Positions 1-8,019 of a stretch of DNA of 64,000 nucleotides are shown here, piece by piece. A program made the translations under genes and the position numbers. How positions within the stretch are numbered: the stretch's first letter is position 1; each line of letters begins with the position of its first letter. The notes under the pieces were generated by a model. That model saw only the letters and a program-made list of their open reading frames with translations. It ran no database searches and was not told where the DNA came from. This stretch comes from Glaesserella sp041814905 (GTDB lineage: Bacteria; Pseudomonadota; Gammaproteobacteria; Enterobacterales; Pasteurellaceae): positions 1-64,000 of the forward strand of contig NZ_JBGXYA010000002.1 in assembly GCF_041814905.1 (NCBI RefSeq). The letters are read 5' to 3'.

Positions 1-1
1 A

Positions 2-181
2 ATCAGTGATAAGGCTAAACGCACCGAGTTGTACCGCCAAGCGCAACAAATCGCTAAAGAGCAGGCGGTGTGGTTGCCGATCGCTCACTCTACGGTCTAT
101 TTCCCGATTCGTAAAGAAGTCACGGGTTATGTGCAAAGCCCATTTATGGCGCATAATTTTTATTTAGTGGAGCTAAAATAA
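2..181 (+). CDS. Dipeptide ABC transporter substrate-binding protein, C-terminal fragment (DppA paralogue)
   Basis: Only the last 59 codons lie in the window, so the gene is cut by the left edge. The tail (IAHSTVYFPIRKEV, then SPFMAHNFYLVEL) matches the end of the complete DppA encoded just downstream (IAHSTTHFPVRKEV, SPFSLHNFYGVDL) almost position for position. It is therefore a paralogous periplasmic binding protein of the SBP_bac_5 family, for dipeptides or haem. Two tandem binding-protein genes before one permease set suggest duplication followed by ligand specialisation. The ligand cannot be told from this fragment. Confidence 0.85.
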   Translation: MSDKAKRTELYRQAQQIAKEQAVWLPIAHSTVYFPIRKEVTGYVQSPFMAHNFYLVELK

Positions 182-208
182 ATTAGCCGACAGAGAAATA
201 AATGTTTG

Positions 209-234
209 GCATATGTGATGTCGATCACATATGC
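209..234. promoter_or_regulatory. CRP (cAMP receptor protein) binding site upstream of dppA
   Basis: Contains TGTGA-N6-TCACA at 214-229, the full CRP consensus, inside a longer perfect palindrome with 11-bp arms (GCATATGTGAT / ATCACATATGC) around a 4-base centre. It lies about 160 bp upstream of the dppA start, in the gap after the first paralogue. This suggests catabolite control of peptide uptake. The promoter itself is not clear; TTGCAG at 289 and TATATT at 310 are weak candidates. Confidence 0.85.
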
Positions 235-387
235 TGATAATTTTGTAAAATTCAGCCGAAAACAGACCGCTTGCATTAAAATAACTATTGCAGTTCATAA
301 AAAAACTTGTATATTCAAAGTTTTCCGGCTATAGAAAATTAACATTTTAATAACAATTCACCAAACAAACACTATAATGGAGTGAAA

Positions 388-1983
388 ATGAAAAAACTAG
401 CGCAACTTTCTCTAATCTCATTAGCGATCGTATCAGGCACTGCCATGGCGGCTCCTAAAACATTTATTTATTGTATGGAGGCTTCGCCGTCTTTCTTTAA
501 TCCTCAATTCGGCACGGATGGTCCGACTTTAGATGCTTCAGGTCAAGCGATGTTCAATCGTTTAACGGATTTTGAAGCGGGTGAAACGAATATTATCCCG
601 TCTTTAGCAGAAAAATGGGAAGTATCTGCAGACGGTAAAACCTATACTTTCCATCTCCGTAAAGGCGTTAAATTCCATACCACGAAAGATTTCAAACCAA
701 GTCGTGATTTTAATGCTGATGACGTGCTTTTTTCATTTAACCGTCAATTAGATCCTAACCACCCATATCACAAAGTCTCTGGCGGTAACTACGAATATTT
801 TATCGGTATGGATATGCAAAATATCATTGATAAAGTGGAAAAAGTCGATGATTACACGGTAAAAATCAGCTTAAAAGTGCCAAATGCACCATTCCTAGCT
901 AACTTAGCGATGGACTTTGCTTCTATTTTATCTGCAGAATATGCCGATAATATGTTAAAAGCGGGAACACCGGAAAAAGTGGACAACAACCCGGTTGGAA
1001 CAGGTCCTTTCCAATTTGTTGATTACCAAAAAGATGCACAAGTGCGTTATAAAGCCTTTGAAAATTACTGGCAAGGTAAAGCAAAAATCGATCGTTTAGT
1101 TTTCTCAATCACGCCTGATGCGTCGGTGCGTTATGCGAAATTGCAAAAAGGCGAGTGTCACGCAGCACCATATCCGAATCCGGCGGATATCGAGAAGTTA
1201 AAAACGGATGCGAATATCACGTTAATGAGTGAATCGGGATTGAATGTCGGTTATTTGCATTTCAATACGCAAAAAGCACCGTTTGATAATGTAAAAGTGC
1301 GCCAAGCATTAAACTATGCCATCAATAAAGAGGCTATTTTAGAAGCGGTTTATCAAGGTTCGGGACAAAAAGCGAAGAACCCGATTCCGCCGACAATGTG
1401 GAGCTATAATGATGCAGTACAAGATTATGAATATAATCCTGAAAAAGCGAAAGCGTTGTTAAAAGAAGCGGGTTTTGAGCAAGGCTTTGAAACGGATTTA
1501 TGGGCAATGCCGGTATCACGTCCGTATAACCCGAATGCACGTCGTATGGCGGAACTTGTTCAAGAAGACTGGAAAAAAGTCGGTGTGAATGCGAAAATTG
1601 TTAGCTATGAATGGGGTGAATATCTTAAACGTATGCGTGCAGGTGACCATCAAACCGGTATGATGGGATGGAACGGCGATAACGGCGACCCGGATAATTT
1701 CTTAAATACGTTGTTAAGTTGTGCTGCCGTTGAGCAGGGTTCTAACTATGCGAAGTTCTGTTACAAACCGTTTAATGATTTAGTTACACAAGCCGCTCAA
1801 GAAATTAACCACGAAAAACGTGTAGAGCTTTATAAACAAGCTCAAGTTGTTTTCAAAGAACAAGCACCATGGGTAACGATTGCACACTCAACAACCCACT
1901 TCCCGGTACGTAAAGAAGTGATCGGTTATAAAGTGAGTCCGTTCTCATTACATAATTTCTACGGTGTTGATTTAGCGGAATAA
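388..1983 (+). CDS. dppA: Periplasmic dipeptide/haem-binding protein DppA
   Basis: Substrate-binding protein of the Dpp ABC importer; it captures dipeptides (and in related bacteria haem or 5-aminolevulinate) in the periplasm and delivers them to DppBC. 531 aa, SBP_bac_5 family. Residues 1-21 form a signal peptide ending AMA, with no lipobox, so the protein should be soluble. Four cysteines (in IYCMEA, GECHAA, LLSCAA and KFCYKP) sit where E. coli DppA has its two disulfides. The start is taken at ATG 388, 5 bases after GGAG; a GTG at 382 overlaps that ribosome site. First complete gene of dppABCDF, with a CRP site upstream and a hairpin after its stop. Confidence 0.93.
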   Translation: MKKLAQLSLISLAIVSGTAMAAPKTFIYCMEASPSFFNPQFGTDGPTLDASGQAMFNRLTDFEAGETNIIPSLAEKWEVSADGKTYTFHLRKGVKFHTTKDFKPSRDFNADDVLFSFNRQLDPNHPYHKVSGGNYEYFIGMDMQNIIDKVEKVDDYTVKISLKVPNAPFLANLAMDFASILSAEYADNMLKAGTPEKVDNNPVGTGPFQFVDYQKDAQVRYKAFENYWQGKAKIDRLVFSITPDASVRYAKLQKGECHAAPYPNPADIEKLKTDANITLMSESGLNVGYLHFNTQKAPFDNVKVRQALNYAINKEAILEAVYQGSGQKAKNPIPPTMWSYNDAVQDYEYNPEKAKALLKEAGFEQGFETDLWAMPVSRPYNPNARRMAELVQEDWKKVGVNAKIVSYEWGEYLKRMRAGDHQTGMMGWNGDNGDPDNFLNTLLSCAAVEQGSNYAKFCYKPFNDLVTQAAQEINHEKRVELYKQAQVVFKEQAPWVTIAHSTTHFPVRKEVIGYKVSPFSLHNFYGVDLAE

Positions 1984-2010
1984 TTCTAGCTCACGCCTCT
2001 TAGGCACAAT

Positions 2011-2057
2011 TAAAGCGGTGAGATTTTGCAAAAAATTTGTAATATCTCACCGCTTGT
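2011..2057 (+). terminator. Hairpin between dppA and dppB (likely attenuator) made of a USS pair
   Basis: AAGCGGTGAGAT (2013-2024) pairs perfectly with ATCTCACCGCTT (2044-2055), a 12-bp stem. The right arm is a perfect uptake sequence (ACCGCTTGT, 2049-2057); the left arm is a degenerate one. There is no long T-run, so partial termination or mRNA stabilisation is likelier than a full stop. This is a common way to keep binding-protein levels above permease levels. Confidence 0.65.
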
Positions 2058-2079
2058 AGTTAAAAATAGAGAATACTGA

Positions 2080-3084
2080 ATGTTTCAATTTATTCTTAAA
2101 CGTCTTTTGATGGTTATCCCAACCTTTATTGCGATAACCTTGATTACCTTTGCTCTCGTGCATTTAATCCCGGGTGATCCGATTGAGATCCGAATGGGTG
2201 AGCGTGGTTTGACCCCCGAAGTTCACGCACAGATGATGGCACAACTCGGTCTAGATCTTCCTCTACACGAACAATATTTTAACTATATCAAGGGTGTGTT
2301 TCAGGGGGATTTAGGCAATTCGTTTCGTAATAATGAACCTGTGTTAAAAGAATTCTTTACGTTATTTCCCGCAACTGTGGAATTAGCGTTTTTTGCATTA
2401 TTATGGTCATTGATTGCCGGAATTTTGTTTGGCGTGATTGCTGCGGTGAAGAAAGAATCGTGGCTCTCCCACGCCATTTCGTCGATCTCTTTAACCGGCT
2501 ACTCCATGCCGATTTTCTGGTGGGGCTTAATTTTAATTCTCTATGTTTCCACGCCGCTCGGTTTACCGGCATCAGGGCGTTTACCGGCAGAATATTGGAT
2601 CGAAGCTGAAACCGGTTTTATGTTGATTGATACGTGGAATTCTAACGAGCCGGGGGCATTTGTTGCAGCGATTAAATCGTTGATTTTACCTGCGATTGTT
2701 CTCGGTACTATTCCATTAGCGATTATTACCCGTATGACCCGTTCATCTATGTTGGAAGTATTGGGTGAAGATTATATCCGCACAGCCAAAGCGAAAGGGT
2801 TAAACACAACGCGTATTGTGATTATTCACGCTTTGCGAAATGCGTTAATTCCGGTGGTGACCGTGGTCGGTTTAATTGTGGGACAACTGTTATCAGGTGC
2901 GGTTTTAACTGAAAATATTTTCTCTTGGCCAGGAATTGGTAAATGGATTATTGATGCGATTAACTCGCGTGACTATCCTGTGCTACAAGGTTCAGTGCTG
3001 ATTATTGCTACCTTGATTATTTTAGTGAATTTAACCGTAGATTTAATTTACGGCGTGGTTAATCCTCGGATTAGACATACTTAA
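2080..3084 (+). CDS. dppB: Dipeptide ABC transporter permease DppB
   Basis: First inner-membrane permease subunit of the Dpp importer. 334 aa, BPD_transp_1 family, with about six membrane segments beginning LLMVIPTFIAITLITFALVH, and the N-terminal HLIPGDPIE stretch typical of DppB/OppB. The cytoplasmic EAA loop that contacts the ATPases is visible as GEDYIRTAKAKGL near residues 228-240, followed by RNALIPVV. The ATG follows GAGAATACTGA with a modest ribosome site. It is separated from dppC by 341 bp of repeat DNA, unusual for genes whose products form one heterodimer. Confidence 0.93.
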   Translation: MFQFILKRLLMVIPTFIAITLITFALVHLIPGDPIEIRMGERGLTPEVHAQMMAQLGLDLPLHEQYFNYIKGVFQGDLGNSFRNNEPVLKEFFTLFPATVELAFFALLWSLIAGILFGVIAAVKKESWLSHAISSISLTGYSMPIFWWGLILILYVSTPLGLPASGRLPAEYWIEAETGFMLIDTWNSNEPGAFVAAIKSLILPAIVLGTIPLAIITRMTRSSMLEVLGEDYIRTAKAKGLNTTRIVIIHALRNALIPVVTVVGLIVGQLLSGAVLTENIFSWPGIGKWIIDAINSRDYPVLQGSVLIIATLIILVNLTVDLIYGVVNPRIRHT

Positions 3085-3087
3085 AAA

Positions 3088-3393
3088 ATTCCCCCTAATA
3101 ATCCCTTCCCCCGTTTACGGGGGAAGGTGCGGAAGAGGGGATTGCAAATCGAGTTTGCAAAATTTTTATAAAATTAGACCGCTTGTAGTTGCCCTTACGG
3201 GCAATCCCCCCCTCCCTAGCCCTCCCTGTAAACGGGGGAGGGGAAATAATATAGGGGAAATGGAAAGGGGGGATTGAAAACGGAGTTTGCAAGATTTTTA
3301 TAAAATTAGACCGCTTGTAGTTGCCCCTACGGGCAGTCCCCCCTCCCTAACCCTCCCCCGTAAACGGGGGAGGGGAAAGAATATAGGGGGAAT
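3088..3393. mobile_element. MITE-like palindromic element with internal tandem duplication, between dppB and dppC
   Basis: Fills the 341-bp dppB-dppC gap. Terminal inverted repeats of roughly 55 bp start ATTCCCCCTA at 3088 and end in its complement at 3393; each carries a hairpin around CCCCCGTTTACGGGGG. Inside, a unit of about 120 bp occurs twice in direct orientation (about 3140-3258 and 3272-3391). Each copy has an uptake sequence ACCGCTTGT (3178-3186, 3310-3318), GTAGTTGCCC.TACGGGCA and a C-rich tract. No transposase is encoded. The outer hairpins could weaken transcription into dppC; the short ORFs crossing it look spurious. Confidence 0.7.
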
Positions 3394-3425
3394 ATGTAAA
3401 ATAGATTTATTTGTTGGAGTAATGA

Positions 3426-4319
3426 ATGTCTTCTCAAGTAGAAACAACCTCACCAGCCCCACTAACGCCTTTACAAGAATTTTGGCTCTATTTCCGCCAA
3501 AATAAAGGGGCGGTGATTGGTTTAACTTTTATTGTGATTGTCGGGCTTGCCTGTATTTTTGCAGAATTTGTCGCGCCTTTCGATCCGATTACGCAAAACC
3601 GCAGTGCATTGCTATTGCCACCTGCGTGGTTTGAAGGCGGCAATTCTGCCTATTTACTCGGTACGGACGACATTGGGCGTGATATTCTTTCCCGTATTAT
3701 TTATGGAGCAAGATTATCGATTTTTATCGGTCTGTTGATCGTAGTGATGTCCTGTATTCTAGGGGTTATTTTAGGTCTGTTGGCAGGTTATTACGGCGGC
3801 ACTATTGATATTGTGATTATGCGTTTCGTCGATATTATGCTTGCTATTCCAAGCTTATTATTAACCATCGGCGTCGTTACCATTCTTGGTCCTTCGCTAC
3901 TGAATGCGGCGATTGCAATTGCAGTGGTGTCTATTCCAAGCTATGTGCGTTTAACCCGTGCTTCTGTGTTAAGTGAAAAAAATCGTGATTATGTGACCGC
4001 TTCCCGTGTGGCTGGAGCTGGTATATGGCGTTTGATGTTTATTGTGATTTTGCCAAACTGTTTAGCACCACTGATTGTTCAGATGACAATGGGGATTTCT
4101 AATGCGATTTTAGAGCTTGCGGCACTTGGCTTCTTGGGGATCGGCGCACAACCGCCGACACCGGAACTCGGCACAATGCTTGCCGAATCTCGTGGCTTTA
4201 TGCAATCGGCAAACTGGTTGGTGACAATCCCAGGCTTAGCGATTTTATCTCTCGTGCTTGCCTTTAACTTAATGGGTGACGGCTTGCGTGATGCACTTGA
4301 TCCAAAATTAAAACAGTAA
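3426..4319 (+). CDS. dppC: Dipeptide ABC transporter permease DppC
   Basis: Second permease subunit, pairing with DppB. 297 aa with the OppC_N region (about residues 10-60, one membrane segment near 30-52) followed by BPD_transp_1. The EAA loop is seen as NRDYVTASRVAGAG near residues 190-203, then LPNCLAPL. The GTDDIGRDILSRIIYGAR stretch is characteristic of DppC/OppC. ATG at 3426 follows TTGGAGTA. dppD starts 10 bases after its stop, so coupling with dppD is tight even though the link to dppB is broken by repeat DNA. Confidence 0.93.
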   Translation: MSSQVETTSPAPLTPLQEFWLYFRQNKGAVIGLTFIVIVGLACIFAEFVAPFDPITQNRSALLLPPAWFEGGNSAYLLGTDDIGRDILSRIIYGARLSIFIGLLIVVMSCILGVILGLLAGYYGGTIDIVIMRFVDIMLAIPSLLLTIGVVTILGPSLLNAAIAIAVVSIPSYVRLTRASVLSEKNRDYVTASRVAGAGIWRLMFIVILPNCLAPLIVQMTMGISNAILELAALGFLGIGAQPPTPELGTMLAESRGFMQSANWLVTIPGLAILSLVLAFNLMGDGLRDALDPKLKQ

Positions 4320-4329
4320 GGGGAACGAA

Positions 4330-5307
4330 ATGGCATTATTAAAAGTAGATGAACTTTCCGTTCACTTTGGCGATAAAAAAGCCCCGTTTAGAGCGGTGGA
4401 TCGAGTAAGTTATGAAGTCAATGAAGGCGAAGTGTTAGGCATTGTGGGCGAGTCAGGTTCAGGTAAATCGGTCAGTTCCCTTGCAATTATGGGGCTTATT
4501 GATTTCCCAGGGCGTGTAATGGCAAATTCGTTACGTTTCAACGGACATAATCTGCTCGATTTAAAACCGAAAGAGAAGCAGAAAATTGTCGGTGCTGATG
4601 TGGCGATGATTTTCCAAGATGCAATGACAAGCTTGAACCCAAGTTACACAGTAGGTTATCAAATTATGGAAGCCTTGAAAGTTCATCAAGGCGGTTCAAA
4701 AGCGTGGCGAAAAGAGCGTGCGATTGAATTATTAACGATGGTCGGCATTCCTGACCCAACATCTCGTTTAGATGTCTATCCACACCAACTTTCAGGTGGT
4801 ATGAGCCAACGTGTGATGATCGCAATGGCGATTGCTTGTAACCCGAAATTATTGATTGCTGACGAACCGACAACAGCGTTAGATGTCACTATTCAAGCAC
4901 AGATTATTGATTTATTGCTTGAGTTGCAACGCAAAGAAAATATGGCGTTGATTTTGATTACTCACGACTTGGCTTTAGTCGCCGAATCGGCTCATCGTAT
5001 TATCGTGATGTATGCAGGGCAAGTGGTGGAAGAAGGCAAGTCCAAACAGATTTTCAAATCACCGCTTCATCCTTATACCCAAGCGTTATTAAAAGCGTTG
5101 CCTGAGTTTGCGGAAGGCAAATCTCGCTTGCAGTCACTACCGGGTGTCGTGCCGGGTAAATATGACCGTCCGCAAGGTTGCTTGCTCAACCCACGCTGTC
5201 CGTATGCGACGGATTTATGCCGACAAAAAGAACCTGAGCTACGCACGGTAAACGGCAGACAAGTGAAATGCCATACGCCGTTGAATGAAAGTGGATTGCC
5301 ACAATAA
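4330..5307 (+). CDS. dppD: Dipeptide ABC transporter ATP-binding protein DppD
   Basis: One of two ATPases powering Dpp import. 325 aa. Walker A GESGSGKS at residues 40-47, signature LSGGMSQR, Walker B LLIADEPTTALD, switch histidine in ITHDLAL. The C-terminal oligopeptide/dipeptide extension has four cysteines (GCLLNPRCPYATDLC, then KCHTP), the pattern that binds a 4Fe-4S cluster in structurally studied Dpp/Opp ATPases. AGGGGAACGAA supplies a strong ribosome site. It is separated from dppF by 261 bp containing a palindromic repeat element. Confidence 0.94.
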   Translation: MALLKVDELSVHFGDKKAPFRAVDRVSYEVNEGEVLGIVGESGSGKSVSSLAIMGLIDFPGRVMANSLRFNGHNLLDLKPKEKQKIVGADVAMIFQDAMTSLNPSYTVGYQIMEALKVHQGGSKAWRKERAIELLTMVGIPDPTSRLDVYPHQLSGGMSQRVMIAMAIACNPKLLIADEPTTALDVTIQAQIIDLLLELQRKENMALILITHDLALVAESAHRIIVMYAGQVVEEGKSKQIFKSPLHPYTQALLKALPEFAEGKSRLQSLPGVVPGKYDRPQGCLLNPRCPYATDLCRQKEPELRTVNGRQVKCHTPLNESGLPQ

Positions 5308-5319
5308 ATTTGAATAGGT

Positions 5320-5499
5320 CAGTTCCCCTCTTTAGCAAAGAGGGGTTAGGGGAGATTTGGCAGATTAAGATAACGAAGTGAGAGAGTGAATAGTCTTTCT
5401 CTATTTCAACAAATAGTATCTTGAATTTAATGCCTTATTTTCTCTGTAATTTCTTCTGCCAAATCTCCCCCTGCCCCTCTTTGCTAAAGAGGGGAGTTT
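5320..5499. mobile_element. Palindromic MITE-like element between dppD and dppF
   Basis: Arms of about 44 bp at 5320-5363 and 5456-5499 are inverted copies (left ends GGGGAGATTTGGCAG, right begins CTGCCAAATCTCCCC) flanking about 92 bp of A+T-rich DNA with no ORF. Each arm holds its own hairpin CCCCTCTTTAGCAAAGAGGGG. The layout (hairpin-bearing inverted arms with a GGTTAGGGG-type core) resembles the element between dppB and dppC, though the sequences differ. No transposase. It splits an operon whose genes are normally adjacent. Confidence 0.7.
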
Positions 5500-5568
5500 G
5501 ATCGGAGTAGAATAATGATTTTACTTCAATAACAAAATTTGGGGATAAACCACTGAGTTGGAATAAAT

Positions 5569-6549
5569 ATGCAAAACAATACCCAAAACCCACCGCTTCT
5601 CAATGCGGTGGATCTCAAAAAATACTACCCTGTAAAAAAGGGAATGTTTAGCAAGCCGAAACTAGTAAAAGCGGTGGACGGTGTTTCTTTTACCCTTGAA
5701 CGAGGCAAAACCCTTGCCGTGGTGGGCGAGTCGGGTTGTGGAAAATCAACTTTAGGGCGTATGCTCACCATGATTGAACCACCAACAGAAGGGGAATTGT
5801 TCTACAACGGACAAAATTTCTTAGTCAGCGATGCGGAAACAGAGAAATTACGCCGTAAAAAAATTCAGATCGTCTTCCAAAACCCTTATGCGTCGCTCAA
5901 CCCACGCAAAAAAGTCGGGGCAATTTTAGAAGAGCCGTTGCTTATCAATACCGAATTATCTGCACAAGAGCGTAAGGCTCAAGTGTTGGAAATGATGGCA
6001 AAAGTGGGGTTAAAACCTGAATTTTACGACCGCTATCCGCATATGTTCTCAGGCGGACAACGTCAACGTATTGCGATTGCTCGTGGTTTAATGTTGAAAC
6101 CTGATATTGTGGTGGCGGACGAACCTGTGTCAGCCCTTGACGTATCCGTTCGTGCGCAAGTATTAAACTTGATGATGGATTTACAAGAAGAACTTGGACT
6201 GTCCTATGTATTTATCTCTCACGATTTATCGGTGGTAGAGCATATTGCCGATGAAGTGATGGTAATGTATTTAGGACGTTGCGTAGAACAAGGCAACACC
6301 AAAGCGATCTTCGGCAACCCTCGCCACCCTTACACCCAAGCCTTGCTATCAGCCACACCACGTTTGGAAGCGGAACATCGCCGTGAGCGGATTAAACTCA
6401 CGGGCGAATTACCAAGTCCGCTTAATCCGCCGAAAGGCTGTGCGTTCCACGCCCGTTGCCGTTTGGCGACAGAGCGTTGTCAACAAGAACGCCCTGAGCT
6501 AAAAACCTATGAAAACGGCACGAAGATAGCTTGTTTTATGGTGGAATAA
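5569..6549 (+). CDS. dppF: Dipeptide ABC transporter ATP-binding protein DppF
   Basis: Second ATPase of the Dpp importer, acting as a heterodimer with DppD. 326 aa. Walker A GESGCGKST near residues 53-61, signature FSGGQRQR, Walker B VVADEPVSALD, switch histidine in ISHDLSV. The C-terminal extension again carries a four-cysteine cluster pattern (GCAFHARC, TERC, IACF). It begins with a DppF-like N-terminus including LKKYYPVKKG. The ribosome site TTGGAATAAAT is modest. It is the last gene of the operon; a hairpin follows 9 bases after the stop. Confidence 0.94.
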   Translation: MQNNTQNPPLLNAVDLKKYYPVKKGMFSKPKLVKAVDGVSFTLERGKTLAVVGESGCGKSTLGRMLTMIEPPTEGELFYNGQNFLVSDAETEKLRRKKIQIVFQNPYASLNPRKKVGAILEEPLLINTELSAQERKAQVLEMMAKVGLKPEFYDRYPHMFSGGQRQRIAIARGLMLKPDIVVADEPVSALDVSVRAQVLNLMMDLQEELGLSYVFISHDLSVVEHIADEVMVMYLGRCVEQGNTKAIFGNPRHPYTQALLSATPRLEAEHRRERIKLTGELPSPLNPPKGCAFHARCRLATERCQQERPELKTYENGTKIACFMVE

Positions 6550-6555
6550 CGGCTT

Positions 6556-6603
6556 ACAAGCGGTACGAATGGGCAAAAATTTTGCAAATTGTGCCGCTTT
6601 TTA
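6556..6603. terminator. Terminator between convergent dppF and menF, built on a USS
   Basis: AAGCGGTAC (6558-6566) pairs with GTGCCGCTT (6591-6599), with one G-T pair, and a T-rich run follows on the + strand. The left arm is a perfect uptake sequence (ACAAGCGGT, 6556-6564) with TTTTGCAAAT 15 bases on. The stop codon of menF lies within the T-run. Confidence 0.65.
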
Positions 6604-7884
6604 TTTTACGAATAGGCTTGCCATTGCCAACGATTTTCGCTCGATTTCCGCCCATTCCGATTCCGCTTCGGATTCTTCAACAATTCCGGCTCCGGCATAG
6701 ACCGTAATGCGGTTTTGTTCAATTAATGCAGAACGTAGCGTGACGCAAAATTCGGCGGATTGCGGCGTGAAGTAACCTAATGCTCCGGCGTACCATCCGC
6801 GTTCGAACGGTTCATGCTGCCGAATGAATTGTTTGGCGGCAGAACGTGGCAAACCGGCTACGGCGGCAGTCGGGTGAATTCTGGCAAGGCAATTGGCATC
6901 GGTTACCTGCGGTGCTAATACCGTGCGGATCTTTCGACGTAGATGCTGCACATTATGCAGTCGTTTGATCTCCGCTTCGCCAACCTCAATATCTTCGGCG
7001 CAATCGGCAAGATGCGTGCAAATATCATCGACTACCAATAAATTTTCATAAATATTTTTATGATCACTGAGCAGCCACAATGCATTGCGTTCTGTTTCTT
7101 CCGTATTCTCCGTTACCGCAACCGTGCCGGCTAAAGCCTCGGTATAGAATCGGCGATCTTGACGTAAATAGAGTCGTTCGGGGCTGGAGCCGATAAAAGC
7201 GCTGTTACCGTCTTCCGCCCATAAAAAATGGTAACAGCCGATATTTTTGCGAAGACTGATAGTCAGTAAATCATAAGCGGAAAGCGGTTTTTCAAAGGTC
7301 AACGTTTTAGCATTGGCAAGTACCACTTTATTTAATTGTTGCTGCTTAATTTCGGTAACGGCTTGCTCAATATGCTTTTTCCACGTTTGGAAATCACAGG
7401 CGGTTTTGGCGGATATTAACGGGTTATCCTGCGCAGTCACGGGAGGTGTTTTACTCAGTTGCGATAAAATCTGTAAACAATCTTGCCGTTCCTGCGTTAG
7501 ATTCTGACTGTTTAAATAGAGACAAGCGGTCAGTTTGCCGCTGTTTTTTGCAAAAATAAGGCGCGGCAACACAAAACGACATTTCCCCTCGAATTGCAAG
7601 CCACCGACTAATTGGCATTGAGTCTGCCGACTAAATTGATCTGCTTCTTCAAGCGTGTCGAATTGACGGGCTTTACCTATCGTGACGAGGGTTAATTGCG
7701 TGTTGCGGCTCAGCCAAAAAAAATGTGGAAATTGCGTTTGCGTTTTTAATCTTGCTACTAGCTCACGGTTTTCAACGGATACCACGATTTCAGCTTGGAG
7801 TTTGACCAAACCGTTTGTTGTATTAAGTTGTTGTAATTGCTGGGTCAGCTGTTCTATTAATGGATTAAAAAGTGGCATTTGCAA
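6601..7884 (-). CDS. menF: Isochorismate synthase MenF
   Basis: Converts chorismate to isochorismate, the first committed step of menaquinone biosynthesis. 427 aa, near the E. coli length (431). The C-terminal chorismate-binding domain (about residues 165-425) shows the lysine region LNKVVLANAKTL, SSPERLYLR, the acid in EALAGTV, and the Mg-binding AGIVEESEAESEW end. The N-terminal 160 residues are the divergent MenF lead-in. No other men gene is adjacent. ATG at 7884 or 7878 is possible. The gene contains an uptake sequence (7522-7530) encoding TAC within FAKNSGKLTACL. Isochorismate rather than anthranilate or salicylate synthesis is inferred from overall resemblance. Confidence 0.88.
   Translation of the reverse strand: MQMPLFNPLIEQLTQQLQQLNTTNGLVKLQAEIVVSVENRELVARLKTQTQFPHFFWLSRNTQLTLVTIGKARQFDTLEEADQFSRQTQCQLVGGLQFEGKCRFVLPRLIFAKNSGKLTACLYLNSQNLTQERQDCLQILSQLSKTPPVTAQDNPLISAKTACDFQTWKKHIEQAVTEIKQQQLNKVVLANAKTLTFEKPLSAYDLLTISLRKNIGCYHFLWAEDGNSAFIGSSPERLYLRQDRRFYTEALAGTVAVTENTEETERNALWLLSDHKNIYENLLVVDDICTHLADCAEDIEVGEAEIKRLHNVQHLRRKIRTVLAPQVTDANCLARIHPTAAVAGLPRSAAKQFIRQHEPFERGWYAGALGYFTPQSAEFCVTLRSALIEQNRITVYAGAGIVEESEAESEWAEIERKSLAMASLFVK
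7522..7530 (+). repeat. DNA uptake signal sequence inside menF
   Basis: Perfect ACAAGCGGT; TTTTGCAAAA follows after exactly 15 bases. Read in the menF sense it encodes the end of FAKNSGKLTAC. Confidence 0.9.
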
Positions 7885-7901
7885 ATTTCGGGCTGAATCT
7901 T

Positions 7902-7910
7902 ACCGCTTGT
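7902..7910 (-). repeat. DNA uptake signal sequence, menF-alaA gap
   Basis: Perfect core on the minus strand; ATTTGCAAAT follows after 15 bases and runs into the first codons of menF. Confidence 0.9.
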
Positions 7911-8019
7911 TGAAAAAAGAATTACATTTTATCTCATTTCCTCTTTTTTTTCCTAAAAAATCAGAGTAGAGTGAGTTATTTTTTCAATTTAACATTCAGA
8001 TATTTTTAGGAAGATAATT

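Noticed and set aside
3095..3505. Short open frames across the dppB-dppC gap on both strands
   Set aside because: They are made of repeat and C/G-tract sequence, lack ribosome sites, and overlap dppC out of frame.
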